Shown one piece after another: positions 1 to 6,919 of a stretch of 15,524 nucleotides of DNA. Source of the DNA: CAYQJS01 sp964417895. Its GTDB lineage: Bacteria; Chloroflexota; UBA6077; SHYK01. Within the stretch, counting starts at the first letter, position 1. Every line of letters starts with the position of its first letter. The position numbers and the translations under genes are program-made. The notes under the pieces are model-generated. The model saw only the letters and a list, made by a program, of their open reading frames with translations. It was not told the origin of the DNA and ran no database searches. Location of the stretch: positions 1-15,524 of the forward strand of contig CAYQJS010000081.1 in NCBI GenBank assembly GCA_964417895.1, read 5' to 3'.

Positions 1-18
1 CTTTCACTCGCTACACCT

Positions 19-60
19 CGCCAGCTTACTGGCGCTTTCGGGGACAAGCCCCCGCGCTAC
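19..60. repeat. Short palindromic repeats at window edge
   Basis: Bases 1-120 hold no supported gene. A perfect 6-bp stem (CGCCAG, loop CTTA, CTGGCG) lies at 19-34. A second small stem, CGGGG-ACAAG-CCCCG, follows at 39-54 and runs into CGCTACA. They resemble the palindromic intergenic repeats at 816-869 and 5207-5234 in composition and in the trailing CTAC-type end. They could act as a terminator for the minus-strand gene ending at 121 or be dispersed repeats; no U-tract is present. Confidence 0.4.
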
Positions 61-120
61 ACGTTCCGCGTCACACCTGACGAAACAGCAGAGGTTCGCT
101 CGCGCTTCTTGAGGCCTCGG

Positions 121-705
121 CTACATGGGGAAGCGATGGAACTCCACGTCTCGGCTGGCCGTGTCGAGCACGGCGCAGGTCAGGTTGCGAGTCCCATCGC
201 GCGGCTCCCCGCACGACCCGGGATTCACCACCAGGATTTCGCCCAGGCGAGCCGTAAAGGCGCGGTGCGTGTGGCCGAGCACGATCACGTCGGCGTCGAC
301 TTCAGCGAGGCGGCCGAACTGCCGCTCGTCTTCGGGGTAGAGGTAAGAGGCCGAAGTCGCATGCGGCTCGTCCCACGGCGCGCCGTGGAACATGGCGACG
401 CGCAGCCCGTCGAGCGTGAGCGATAGCTTGTCGGGGAGCGCAGCCAGGTAGGCCAGGTGCCCCGGGCCCACCGACGGCGATTGACGCAGCGGTAGCGCCG
501 GCGTGTAAAGGACCGTCTTGTCGTGATTCCCGACAATGGAGCGCACGCCACGCGTAGCGAGCAGCCCCAGCACCTCGTTGGAGAAGCGGTACTGGTAGAG
601 GATGTCACCCGCGCAGAGCACTTCATCGCAGTCACCCAGGAGATCGAGCGCCCGCTCGAGCCCTGGCAGGTTGCAGTGAATGTCCGAGATCAGACCGACT
701 CTCGT
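121..705 (-). CDS. Metallophosphoesterase, YfcE/MJ0936-like, with unusual start
   Basis: Probable phosphodiesterase/phosphatase of the calcineurin-like Metallophos_2 group, which uses two metal ions. Visible motifs in order, numbering from the proposed start: SDIHCN (D8, H10; SDIHGN in most relatives), CAGD (D34), GNHD (N60, H61), then FHGAPWDEP, GHTH and NPGSCGEPRDG. The length of 194 aa is normal and all metal-ligand motifs are present. The first clear GTG lies at 621, downstream of the essential DxH motif, so it cannot be the true start. The reading frame is open upstream to a stop at 730-732 but contains no ATG, GTG or TTG. An ACG at 703-705 sits 7 nt after AGGAG, exactly where a start belongs. 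I annotate from that ACG; the start may be a mutated ATG, a sequencing error or a rare initiator. The next gene upstream ends at 920, so coupling is doubtful. Confidence 0.85.
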   Translation of the reverse strand, partial: TRVGLISDIHCNLPGLERALDLLGDCDEVLCAGDILYQYRFSNEVLGLLATRGVRSIVGNHDKTVLYTPALPLRQSPSVGPGHLAYLAALPDKLSLTLDGLRVAMFHGAPWDEPHATSASYLYPEDERQFGRLAEVDADVIVLGHTHRAFTARLGEILVVNPGSCGEPRDGTRNLTCAVLDTASRDVEFHRFPM

Positions 706-815
706 TGTTCCGCTCCTTGCATCCCGGTTCTACTCCAAATGTCGGGCCTGCCGCCAGTGTCCCGAGTCAGACGTCCGACCGAAACCCGGCGGTTACGGAG
801 GTTGATCGCAACCGG

Positions 816-869
816 GCGTAGGGGCAATGCACGCATCGCCCGCGGGCTCGGCGTGCCGAGCCCCTACGC
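816..869. repeat. Palindromic intergenic repeat
   Basis: The 214-bp gap between the metallophosphoesterase and the PrpD gene holds an inverted repeat with 10-bp arms, GCGTAGGGGC at 816-825 and GCCCCTACGC at 860-869. Inside the right half is a perfect hairpin, GGGCTCGGC-GT-GCCGAGCCC (844-863), followed by CCTACGCG. The same hairpin with a compensated base pair recurs at 5207-5226, so this is a dispersed repeat family rather than a private terminator. No coding sequence was recognised in 706-919. Confidence 0.7.
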
Positions 870-919
870 GCTCATCGAACAAGTCTCCATTCACCGTACA
901 AGAAGGGCTGCGCGACGAC

Positions 920-2308
920 TCATGCATCGGTGTGGATCGCTTGCATGAGGTTTGTGACCTGTCGAACGGTGTTGACCTGGGAGAGATTCCAGCAGGCTCG
1001 ATCCAGCGCCGCGGCGTCGGCATCGGCGAGCAGCCCGGCCACGTTCTCCCGAAACTTCGCAGTCAGCTCTGAGTCATCCATTGTGCGCAAGTAGTCCACA
1101 GCTCCCTTGAAGGTGCGGCCGCGGGCGGCGATCTCGGCCCGCGCCGGCGCCCATCCTTCCCAGTAATTTCCGCTGCCCGAGACGTCGTTGTCTCGGAGCC
1201 GCATAAACTCGATCCTCTCCATCAACCCTCTGACGTCGGATCGGCGGAATGCCTCCGGCGATTGCCAGGAGCGACGCGGCCGTATATCACACACCGCCGC
1301 CGCAACGTTATACCGCCGATTGCGCCATGCGTCTTCCGGGGAGCGGACCTCCGTGGTCGGGCCCTCTGCCCGCATCGATCGGATCTCAATATGCTCGATC
1401 TCGTCAGCCCGAAGGCCATGCTCCGATGCCACCTGGCTGGCCACGTCGATGCTCGTCTGCGCGGCCAGCGCGGCGGGGTAGGGTTTGAAGGCAACCTCTG
1501 GAATCGTCCACTGGCTGCCGAGGGCGCGGGTCAGTTGGTCCCAATCGCACGACGGCGCGCCGGCGAGGCGCCAGAAGCCAAAATCGCCCTCCAACACCTC
1601 CAGATCGCCGGTGAAACCGCGCGCCGCGAGCAGGGCCGCCTGGATGCCGTTCTGGGCCATGAGGCCGAGGTGGTCGTACTTGGTCATCGGGGAGTGCGGC
1701 GAGGCCAGAAACTTGTCGAGGGTGGGGACGTTGGCGCTGTAGCCGCCGATGCCGAAGGCGTGGTGCATCTGCTCGCGGCTCAGACCGAGCAGCCGGCCCG
1801 CCGCGGCGGTCGCGGCAAACACGACGTGGGAATGCCCGCGCCCAAAGCCGGCCTGGCTGGAGCGGGATGGGCGACGCACGGCGCGGCCGATGCGCCCGCC
1901 CACCTCCAAGCCCGCCACCAGCGCCGTGAGCAGCTCGACGCCACTGGCGCCCACGGCGTCAGCCACCGCCAGGGCCGCTCCCACCGCCACCGCGGGGACG
2001 TGTCCTTCGGCATCTTGGGGCTCAGCTTCGATGGCGCCCACCAGCACGGTGTTGGCGAAGGCGGCCGGCATCAGGCTGGCTTCGTCCGAACCAATGATCC
2101 GCGCTTGCAGGTTGCCACGCTCCCCTCGGGAAAGATCGACGGCAATCCGCCCCGAGGGCGTGATGAGCCCCGCCACGCCGCAGCCAAGGCAGTCCAGCAG
2201 CACCCGCCGGGCTTGATGGCCAACCTCGGTCGGGATGTCGGCAGGCCGCAGGGCCTGCGCGAACTCGGCGAGGTCTCGGGTGTAGGACACGGAGGACCCT
2301 ACATGCAC
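920..2308 (-). CDS. MmgE/PrpD family protein
   Basis: Member of the family that includes 2-methylcitrate dehydratase (PrpD), cis-aconitate decarboxylase and iminodisuccinate epimerase; it acts on small polycarboxylates in the cytoplasm. Family marks are the N-terminal SYTRDLAEF and RRVLLDCLGCGVAGL (residues 8-48), DAEGHVPAVAVGAALAVADA, the GRGHSHVVFAATAAAGRLLGL segment and the lid/C-terminal region starting at FKPYPAALAAQTSID. At 462 aa the size is normal. The frame is open further upstream to 2434, but that would overlap the upstream gene by about 95 bp. The GTG at 2308, 7 nt after AGGG and 31 nt past the upstream stop, fits the family start. The KPYP loop has no histidine or cysteine where relatives usually carry one, so the exact reaction is open. 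It is probably cotranscribed with the gene at 2340-2789. Confidence 0.88.
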   Translation of the reverse strand: MHVGSSVSYTRDLAEFAQALRPADIPTEVGHQARRVLLDCLGCGVAGLITPSGRIAVDLSRGERGNLQARIIGSDEASLMPAAFANTVLVGAIEAEPQDAEGHVPAVAVGAALAVADAVGASGVELLTALVAGLEVGGRIGRAVRRPSRSSQAGFGRGHSHVVFAATAAAGRLLGLSREQMHHAFGIGGYSANVPTLDKFLASPHSPMTKYDHLGLMAQNGIQAALLAARGFTGDLEVLEGDFGFWRLAGAPSCDWDQLTRALGSQWTIPEVAFKPYPAALAAQTSIDVASQVASEHGLRADEIEHIEIRSMRAEGPTTEVRSPEDAWRNRRYNVAAAVCDIRPRRSWQSPEAFRRSDVRGLMERIEFMRLRDNDVSGSGNYWEGWAPARAEIAARGRTFKGAVDYLRTMDDSELTAKFRENVAGLLADADAAALDRACWNLSQVNTVRQVTNLMQAIHTDA

Positions 2309-2339
2309 GTCATTGCCCTGAAAATCCCCTCCCTCAGTC

Positions 2340-2789
2340 CTACGAGGCCATCGCTTCAGGCCTGACCAGCCGGAACACAGGGTGGCTCGCAGCCTCCCGG
2401 GCGAACGTATCCACGGGCGATTCTGGCTTCGCAACGAAGAACGGCCGCGTGATGGGTACCTCTGTCGCGTACTGCTTCAGGACGGGTGCCGCCTCGTCCG
2501 GCCCCACCTCGACCACCTGCACCTCCTCGGACCGCCTGCCACGGGTCAGTGTCACCCTTCCTGCCGCCCGAGCGTTGCGCACCCAGTTGACTTCGCCGTA
2601 TGGAGCAACAAGCCAGCGTTGTTCGCTATTCTCTATGAGCCTCACGGGGGTCGTATGCACCACGCCGCTCCGCCGTCCTGGCACGGTAAGCAGATAGGTT
2701 GACCCGCGTGTCGCGCCGACGCGTACCAGAGCAGCGACCACCCAGTTGATGAGTCTCCGGAGCGCCGTGCGCCTGTAGATCCTGGCCAT
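2340..2789 (-). CDS. Deazaflavin-dependent (F420-type) nitroreductase family protein
   Basis: 149-aa protein of the split-beta-barrel Ddn family (deazaflavin-dependent nitroreductase / F420H2-dependent quinone reductase). Diagnostic stretches are TVPGRRSGVVHTTPV near residues 35-50, the cofactor-phosphate-binding style loop of this family, and GEVNWVRNARAAG near 65-77. The amphipathic N-terminus (about residues 1-30, with RRTALRRLINWVVAALVRV) resembles the membrane-associating N-terminus of Ddn-type proteins. Family members reduce quinones, nitro compounds or unsaturated substrates with F420H2. F420 use is inferred from the family, since no F420 biosynthesis gene is in the window. ATG at 2789; the ribosome-binding site is weak. 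The gene lies 17 nt after the stop of a PrpD remnant and 31 nt before an intact PrpD gene, so the original arrangement probably had PrpD paralogues on both sides. Confidence 0.88.
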   Translation of the reverse strand: MARIYRRTALRRLINWVVAALVRVGATRGSTYLLTVPGRRSGVVHTTPVRLIENSEQRWLVAPYGEVNWVRNARAAGRVTLTRGRRSEEVQVVEVGPDEAAPVLKQYATEVPITRPFFVAKPESPVDTFAREAASHPVFRLVRPEAMAS

Positions 2790-2806
2790 TGCTCAACACG
2801 TTCTCT

Positions 2807-3037
2807 TCACAGGCCCCTGCTCGGCAAGCACTCCGTAGGCTCGCGAGTGTTGCTGAGGCTCCGCAAGTCCCAGCAGCGGTGGGCCAGTTGCTGTGCGTCG
2901 GCGTCGGTGATCAGCCCCGCCACCGCGCAGCCAAGGCAATCCAGGACGATGCGCGACGTCTTATGTGCGACCTCCTCGGGAACCCGGTCCACGTCGATGC
3001 TCAAAGCGAAATCGGACAGCGCGCGCGTGTACGCCCC
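2807..3037 (-). pseudogene. Remnant of a second MmgE/PrpD gene with internal deletion
   Basis: Read on the minus strand, 3037 to 2906 encodes GAYTRALSDFA...RIVLDCLGCAVAGLIT, identical at 23 of 44 positions by eye to residues 7-50 of the intact PrpD protein at 920-2308. With no break it continues as DADAQQLAHRCWDL, which matches the C-terminal DADAAALDRACWNL of that protein. About 380-400 internal codons are therefore missing, with the junction near 2905/2906. No ATG, GTG or TTG lies in frame between the upstream in-frame TAG (3056-3058) and the homology, so the start is gone too. The nucleotide match to 2160-2210 is also obvious. The reading frame still ends at its own stop at 2807, just before the next gene. 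Almost certainly non-functional. Confidence 0.85.
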
Positions 3038-3063
3038 GTTTGCGTCGCTGCCATGCTACCTCC

Positions 3064-3196
3064 GAGTTCCGAGTTCCAGGTTCCGAGTTCTGAGTTCCAG
3101 GGTCCGAGTTCCGAGTTCCAAGTTCCAGGTTTCGAGTTCCGAGTTCCGCGATAGGCGTGCGGGCCACTCGGAACTCAGAACTCGGAACTCGGAACT
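3064..3196. repeat. Heptanucleotide array A (GAGTTCC), two opposed blocks
   Basis: 3064-3147 is twelve uninterrupted 7-bp units, mostly GAGTTCC with variants AGGTTCC, GAGTTCT, AGGGTCC, AAGTTCC and AGGTTTC. After an 18-bp spacer, 3166-3196 holds four and a half units in the opposite orientation (ACTCGGA, with one ACTCAGA). The two blocks can pair into a long imperfect hairpin. The last base pairs of the right block overlap the TAG stop codon (3195-3197) of the binding-protein gene. Nothing coding is supported in 3056-3194. Heptanucleotide tandem repeats (STRRs) are known in heterocystous cyanobacteria; a relationship to those is not implied. Confidence 0.9.
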
Positions 3197-4916
3197 ACCG
3201 CCGCACGTCCCACTCGTGGGAATTCCACGCCTGGCTGGTGCGCGCGCTCCTGGGTCCGACACCCACGAGACGTGCCCCGATGAGCGTCGAGTCGATCTCG
3301 TAGAACAGCCCCATGTTGGGGAGCTGGTCCGTCTGGTGGCGCACGATCTGAGCCAGGGCCTGCATCCGCTCCGCCTTCGGGACCGTCGTGATGTACCGAT
3401 CGATGAAGCTGTCGAGCTCGGGGCTGCGGTAGCGTGCGTTGTTGCCCGTGATCTGGAAGCGATTCTCGGGCAAGGGCGTTGAAGCGCTGTGGAAGCGACG
3501 CACGTCCTCGGGCATCGGGCTCGGTGCGCCTGAGATCATCTCGAACGCGGGAAACTGGGCACGGTACTCACGGTCGCCGATGCGCTGGATGGGGACGAAC
3601 ACGGGCTCGACGCCCACTCCCACTCGCTGCCAGTAGTCGGCGATGGCCAGCGTGATCTTCGGCTGAATCTCGCTGCGGATCGTGGTGTAGATGGAAACAG
3701 AGAGCTTCTGGCCGCTCGCGTCCTGGAAGACACCGTCAGGCCCCCGCGTATACCCCAGCCCCTCGATCATCTGCACGGAACGGCGCGGATCGTAGTCATA
3801 GCGCGTAATGCTGCCATCGACGTCGCGATGCTCCTCGCTGTTTGGATCCAGCCACGTGTGCGCGATGGAGCTCTGCCCCAGGGTGAAAGTGTCCGCCATC
3901 TGCTGCCGATCCAGGGCGTAGAGCAGCGCCCTGCGGAAGCGGACGTCGGTAACAACGGGTGGTGACGTGTTGACGAATTGCGAGTGGATCGGGAACCAGC
4001 CGCGGATACTGGCCGCGATTGTGCCCTCGCGCCACTGCTCGAGGACCTGCTGGGCCTGCTCCGCGGGAATGAGGGTCCGGCCCAGCGTCAGCTCAATGGC
4101 CCCCGCCAGGAGGTTGGCTGCAAGCGTGTTGGGATCGGCGATGAAACGCACCTCCACTTCGTCTATCTTCGGTCGCCCCAGCACGTACCCATCGAAGGCG
4201 CGCAGCACCACGTGGCTGTCCACAGCCCACTCGCGCACGGTGAAGGGACCGGCGCCCACGAAGCCCTGGGACCAGTAATCGAGGGCGAAGAACGCCGCTT
4301 TATCCTCGGCGAGCGGGCCTTCCAGGAGATGCCTGGGCAGCGGCAGCCCCACCGTGTGGCTGAACATGGCGTCCGCCTCGATGTATGGCTGCCTCCAATT
4401 CACGACGATCGTCTGAGGATCGGGCGTCTCGATGCTCTCGATGGCGTCGTAGGCCGAATACGGCGCGATGCCTAGCTCGCGGTCCTGGTCAACCATGGCC
4501 GCGAACGCGAAGTCGCCGGCGGTGACAGGTGCGCCGTCGTGCCAGCGCGCGGCCGGCTTGATACGCCAGATGGTCTCCATGCGGCCATCGGGGAACACCC
4601 GCCACGATCCATTCTCGATCGACGGCACCGCCTCGGCGAGCTGGGCATGCAGGTTGCGCTTCGCGTCGGCCAGCACCAGTCCGGCGTGGACCATCTCTTC
4701 GATGGAGTCGAGGCCCGGCGGGCTCCCCACGGACCGGTTCGTCCGCTGCAGGGCGATCGAGGCGGGCGTGCCTCTGATCGCCGCCACGATCCGCTTCGGC
4801 CCTGCGATTGCCGCGGCCTGTGTGCTGTCCGCTGAGCCCGCCGGCTGCGCCGGCGGAGCGCAGGCGGCTGCCAACAACACGACGATCAGCATCCCGGAAA
4901 ACACGTAAGTCGCCAT
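3195..4916 (-). CDS. ABC-type peptide/oligosaccharide substrate-binding lipoprotein (SBP_bac_5)
   Basis: Extracytoplasmic solute-binding protein of the DppA/OppA-like family 5. Residues 1-19 form a lipoprotein signal (hydrophobic MLIVVLLAAAC, Cys19 as the lipidation site), though the n-region lacks a Lys or Arg. Family hallmarks are the domain stretch from WRIKPAARWHDGAPVTAGDFAF (conserved W..HDG.P.TA.D), the GAGPFTVREW segment, VRFRRALLYALDRQQMAD and the C-terminal YRSPELDSFIDRY. At 573 aa the length is normal. ATG 4914-4916 is chosen because the frame upstream (to 5174) runs only through repeat DNA, and because GGGAGG lies just upstream of it; that purine tract belongs to a palindromic repeat. 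No permease or ATPase gene is adjacent, so the transporter partner must lie elsewhere and the ligand cannot be named. The stop codon lies in heptamer array A. Confidence 0.9.
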   Translation of the reverse strand: MATYVFSGMLIVVLLAAACAPPAQPAGSADSTQAAAIAGPKRIVAAIRGTPASIALQRTNRSVGSPPGLDSIEEMVHAGLVLADAKRNLHAQLAEAVPSIENGSWRVFPDGRMETIWRIKPAARWHDGAPVTAGDFAFAAMVDQDRELGIAPYSAYDAIESIETPDPQTIVVNWRQPYIEADAMFSHTVGLPLPRHLLEGPLAEDKAAFFALDYWSQGFVGAGPFTVREWAVDSHVVLRAFDGYVLGRPKIDEVEVRFIADPNTLAANLLAGAIELTLGRTLIPAEQAQQVLEQWREGTIAASIRGWFPIHSQFVNTSPPVVTDVRFRRALLYALDRQQMADTFTLGQSSIAHTWLDPNSEEHRDVDGSITRYDYDPRRSVQMIEGLGYTRGPDGVFQDASGQKLSVSIYTTIRSEIQPKITLAIADYWQRVGVGVEPVFVPIQRIGDREYRAQFPAFEMISGAPSPMPEDVRRFHSASTPLPENRFQITGNNARYRSPELDSFIDRYITTVPKAERMQALAQIVRHQTDQLPNMGLFYEIDSTLIGARLVGVGPRSARTSQAWNSHEWDVRR

Positions 4917-4918
4917 GT

Positions 4919-5043
4919 CACCCCCCTCCCTAACCCTCCCCCTCAAGGGGGGAGGGGACCAAACCCCTACCTTCCCCCTCAAGGGGGACGTACCAACTCT
5001 CTTCCCCCCTCCCCCTCGACGGGGGAGGGTTGGGTGGGGGTGA
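4919..5043. repeat. Paired G/C-rich palindromic element R1
   Basis: The left unit runs TCACCCCCCTCCCTAACCCT, then CCCCC-TCAA-GGGGG with a GGAGGGG tail (4919-4958). The right unit (5003-5043) is its inverted relative: CCCCCCTCCCCC-TCGA-type centre, GGGGGAGGGTTGGGTGGGGGTGA. A shorter copy, CCCCCTCAAGGGGG, lies between (4974-4987). The element as a whole is an imperfect inverted repeat with TCACCCCC ends. It fills the divergent gap between the binding-protein gene and the cupin operon and supplies the binding protein's Shine-Dalgarno. The runs of G on one strand could form quadruplexes. Related elements occur at 7581-7664, 10954-11007 and 14074-14110. Confidence 0.85.
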
Positions 5044-5078
5044 CCGTGATCACGACATTCATAGACTGGCCCAGTAGC

Positions 5079-5179
5079 AGTCCCCAGTCGCAATCCCCGA
5101 TCAGCAACCCACCATCCGCAATCCGTCCCTATTCCGCAATCCGCAATCCGCAATCCGCAATCCGCAATCCGCAATCCGC
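5079..5179. repeat. Heptanucleotide array B (AATCCGC)
   Basis: 5138-5179 is six perfect AATCCGC units, preceded by ATTCCGC (5131-5137) and by degenerate 7-bp units back to about 5079 (AGTCCCC, AGTCGCA, ATCCCCG, ATCAGCA, ATCCGCA), with one 3-bp phase slip. The unit is the same family as arrays D (12278-12312) and E (12451-12485), which carry AATCCGC and AATCAGC units. It lies in a 387-bp gap (4917-5303) that otherwise holds palindromic repeats; a convincing promoter was not found. Confidence 0.9.
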
Positions 5180-5206
5180 GCTATCCTATACCAACTCAGC
5201 GAACGC

Positions 5207-5234
5207 GGGCGCGGCGTGCCGCGCCCCTACACGA
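5207..5234. repeat. Palindromic repeat, second copy of the 844-870 hairpin
   Basis: Perfect 9-bp stem GGGCGCGGC, loop GT, GCCGCGCCC (5207-5226), followed by CCTACACG. It matches 844-870 except at one stem pair, which changed on both sides (T:A there, G:C here). A partial tail copy, GCGCCCCTACGCG, follows at about 5242-5254. It lies 70 bp upstream of the cupin start, in the 5' leader of that operon if transcription starts upstream. Confidence 0.75.
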
Positions 5235-5303
5235 GGCCGGACGCGCCCCTACGCGGGGCCAGATCCGGCCGGTGAACAACGGCAGAACGGAGGGAGTACG
5301 CGC

Positions 5304-5678
5304 ATGAGGGTGGTCCGCATTTACACGGGCGACGATGCCCGCTCGCATTTCGAAGACCTCAACATCCCAATGGCGGCTGCCAGCCTCGGGCAGCAGTCGT
5401 CGCTGATACCCGGCGAGGGACTCATCTTCCGCGAGGCGCCAGCCGGCGGTGCGCTTGACTTCCACCCCGCGCCGCAGCGGCAGTTCGTGGTGACGCTCGC
5501 CGGCCTGGCTGAGCTGGAGTGCGGCGACGGCACCCGCAAGCGATTCGGCGCGGGGGCCATCATGCTCGCGGACGACACCACGGGGCAGGGCCACATCACT
5601 CGCGTGATCGAGGGGCCCAGGCGGTACATGTTCATCCCGCTGTCGGCGACCGTCGACATTTCGCAGTGGAGGGTATGA
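5304..5678 (+). CDS. Cupin-domain protein
   Basis: 124-aa single-domain cupin. The barrel core runs from about residue 50: ALDFHPAPQRQFVVTLAGLAEL, then CGDGTRKRFGAGAIMLADDTTGQGHITRV. The usual HxH pair of motif 1 is reduced to one histidine (H54, followed by P and Q); H97 in GQGH corresponds to motif 2. Metal binding is therefore uncertain. ATG 5304 has GGAGGGAG ending 8 nt upstream. Its TGA overlaps the ATG of the FMN oxidase in an ATGA junction, so the two are translationally coupled. A role in handling or sensing the hydroxy-acid substrate or 2-oxo product of its partner is inference from that coupling. The first 20 residues (MRVVRIYTGDDARSHFEDL) are a typical N-terminal strand for this small cupin group. 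Confidence 0.85.
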   Translation: MRVVRIYTGDDARSHFEDLNIPMAAASLGQQSSLIPGEGLIFREAPAGGALDFHPAPQRQFVVTLAGLAELECGDGTRKRFGAGAIMLADDTTGQGHITRVIEGPRRYMFIPLSATVDISQWRV

Positions 5679-6820
5679 CCGTGCAAACCACAGCGCCCAC
5701 CACAGTCACCCCGCCTCGCGCCAGCTCGGGCCTCGAGGACCGATTCGCCACGCTTCACGAGATCGTGCGCGCCGCGCGTGCCAACCTGCCGCCCGGCCCG
5801 TGGGACTATCTGATGGGCGGCGCCGAGACGGAAACGACGCTGCGGCGCAATCGCCTCGGCATCGATTCTCTCGGGCTCCGCCCGCGCGTGCTCCGGGACG
5901 TCTCGCAGATCGACTGGAGTACGACCTGGCTCGGTCGGCAGATCCGCATGCCGGTGATGCTGGCGCCCGTTGGCTCCATCGAGAGCTTCTCGCCGGGTGG
6001 CGGGGCGGACGCGGCCTCGGGCGCAGGCCAGTTCGGCATCCCCCAGATGCTCTCCTCGGTATGCAACCCCGGCCTCGAGGCCGTCGCTGCCGCCGCGCCC
6101 GATGCGTTCCGCATCTTCCAGCTCTACGTACGGGGCGACCAGGCCTGGGTCGACGACTACATCAGGCGCGCTCGCGACAACGGTAATGCCGCGTTCTGCT
6201 TCACGGTCGACACGGCCGTCTACAGTCGCCGCGAGCGGGACCTGTCGCGGCGCTTCTACAAGCCGTGGCGCGCGTCGGTTGGGGCTGCCCAGCGGGAATT
6301 CCAGGCGCGACTCAGCTGGGACCAGGTGAAGCGGTTCAAGGACACCTACGACCTGCCGCTGATCATCAAGGGCATTGCCACCGCGGAGGACGCCGCGATC
6401 GCCTGCGAGGCTGGTGTGGACGGCGTGTACGTGTCGAACCACGGCGGTCGTCAGCTCGACCAGGGCCGTGGCACCATCGAGGTGCTGCCGGAGGTGGTGC
6501 AAGCCGTCGCGGGGCGCGCCGCGGTGATCGTGGATGGCAGCTTCGTACGCGGCACCGACGTCGTCAAGGCCATCGCCCTCGGCGCGACGATCGTGGGTAT
6601 CGGGCGGCTGGAGTGCTGGGGACTCGGCGCCGCCGGGCAAGCGGGCCTCGTGCGCGCGCTGGAAATTCTGGAGGATGAGATCCGCATCGCCATGGGCCTG
6701 CTCGGAGTGTGCTCGCTGCGTGAGCTGAACCCGTCGTACTTGCACGCGGCGCCGCCGACGGTGCCGGGGCACGTCACCAGCGCGTTCCCGCTCCTGGACC
6801 TGGACATCGACCGCTACTGA
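5675..6820 (+). CDS. FMN-dependent alpha-hydroxy-acid oxidase/dehydrogenase
   Basis: TIM-barrel flavoenzyme of the glycolate oxidase / L-lactate dehydrogenase / mandelate dehydrogenase family, oxidising an L-2-hydroxy acid to a 2-oxo acid. By alignment from memory to spinach glycolate oxidase the active-site set is complete: Y45 (WDYLMGGA), Q149 and Y151 (FQLYV), T178 and D179 (FTVDT), K232 (IIKGI), H256 and R259 (SNHGGRQLD). The FMN-phosphate region is VDGSFVRGTDVVKAIALGA (residues 287-304), with R311 in GRLECWGLG. Two small departures are the TVDTAVYSRRERD segment (relatives commonly have P then LG) and DGS in place of DGG. At 381 aa the length is standard. ATG 5675 overlaps the cupin stop. 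Substrate cannot be assigned; no lactate permease or glycolate gene lies nearby. Confidence 0.93.
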   Translation: MTVQTTAPTTVTPPRASSGLEDRFATLHEIVRAARANLPPGPWDYLMGGAETETTLRRNRLGIDSLGLRPRVLRDVSQIDWSTTWLGRQIRMPVMLAPVGSIESFSPGGGADAASGAGQFGIPQMLSSVCNPGLEAVAAAAPDAFRIFQLYVRGDQAWVDDYIRRARDNGNAAFCFTVDTAVYSRRERDLSRRFYKPWRASVGAAQREFQARLSWDQVKRFKDTYDLPLIIKGIATAEDAAIACEAGVDGVYVSNHGGRQLDQGRGTIEVLPEVVQAVAGRAAVIVDGSFVRGTDVVKAIALGATIVGIGRLECWGLGAAGQAGLVRALEILEDEIRIAMGLLGVCSLRELNPSYLHAAPPTVPGHVTSAFPLLDLDIDRY

Positions 6821-6867
6821 GTCGCGCTAGCCCGAGCCCGCGCCACGTGCAACTCTGTTCTGTCAGC

Positions 6868-6893
6868 TGGTACGATATGCATATCGGTATGCA
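6868..6893 (+). promoter_or_regulatory. Probable promoter and operator of the toxin-antitoxin pair
   Basis: An extended -10 (TGG then TACGAT at 6871-6876) is followed directly by a perfect inverted repeat TGCATA-TCGG-TATGCA (6878-6893). The palindrome is AT-rich in otherwise GC-rich DNA and lies 27 bp upstream of the antitoxin start. It is the expected place and shape for autoregulation by a ribbon-helix-helix antitoxin. No convincing -35 hexamer is seen (TGCAAC at 6848-6853 is the best-spaced candidate). Confidence 0.6.
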
Positions 6894-6919
6894 CAAACTT
6901 ACGCTGAGAGGTCATCACA

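Noticed and set aside
1262..2365. Long plus-strand open frame (367 codons) opposite the PrpD gene
   Set aside because: Rich in Arg/Ala/Gly/His with no family pattern; it is the antisense shadow of a clear MmgE/PrpD gene in GC-rich DNA.
2961..3262. Minus-strand frames rich in repeated EL/GTRN-type residues
   Set aside because: They are three-frame translations of heptamer array A (7 bp x 3 gives a 7-residue repeat).
4917..5174. N-terminal extension of the binding protein through the repeats
   Set aside because: The extra residues are translations of the heptamer array and palindromes; a lipoprotein signal begins at 4916.
5079..5179. CRISPR array
   Set aside because: Units are 7 bp and contiguous without spacers; there are no cas genes.
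5321..6772. 483-codon minus-strand frame opposite the cupin and oxidase genes
   Set aside because: No recognisable domain; antisense to two well-supported genes.
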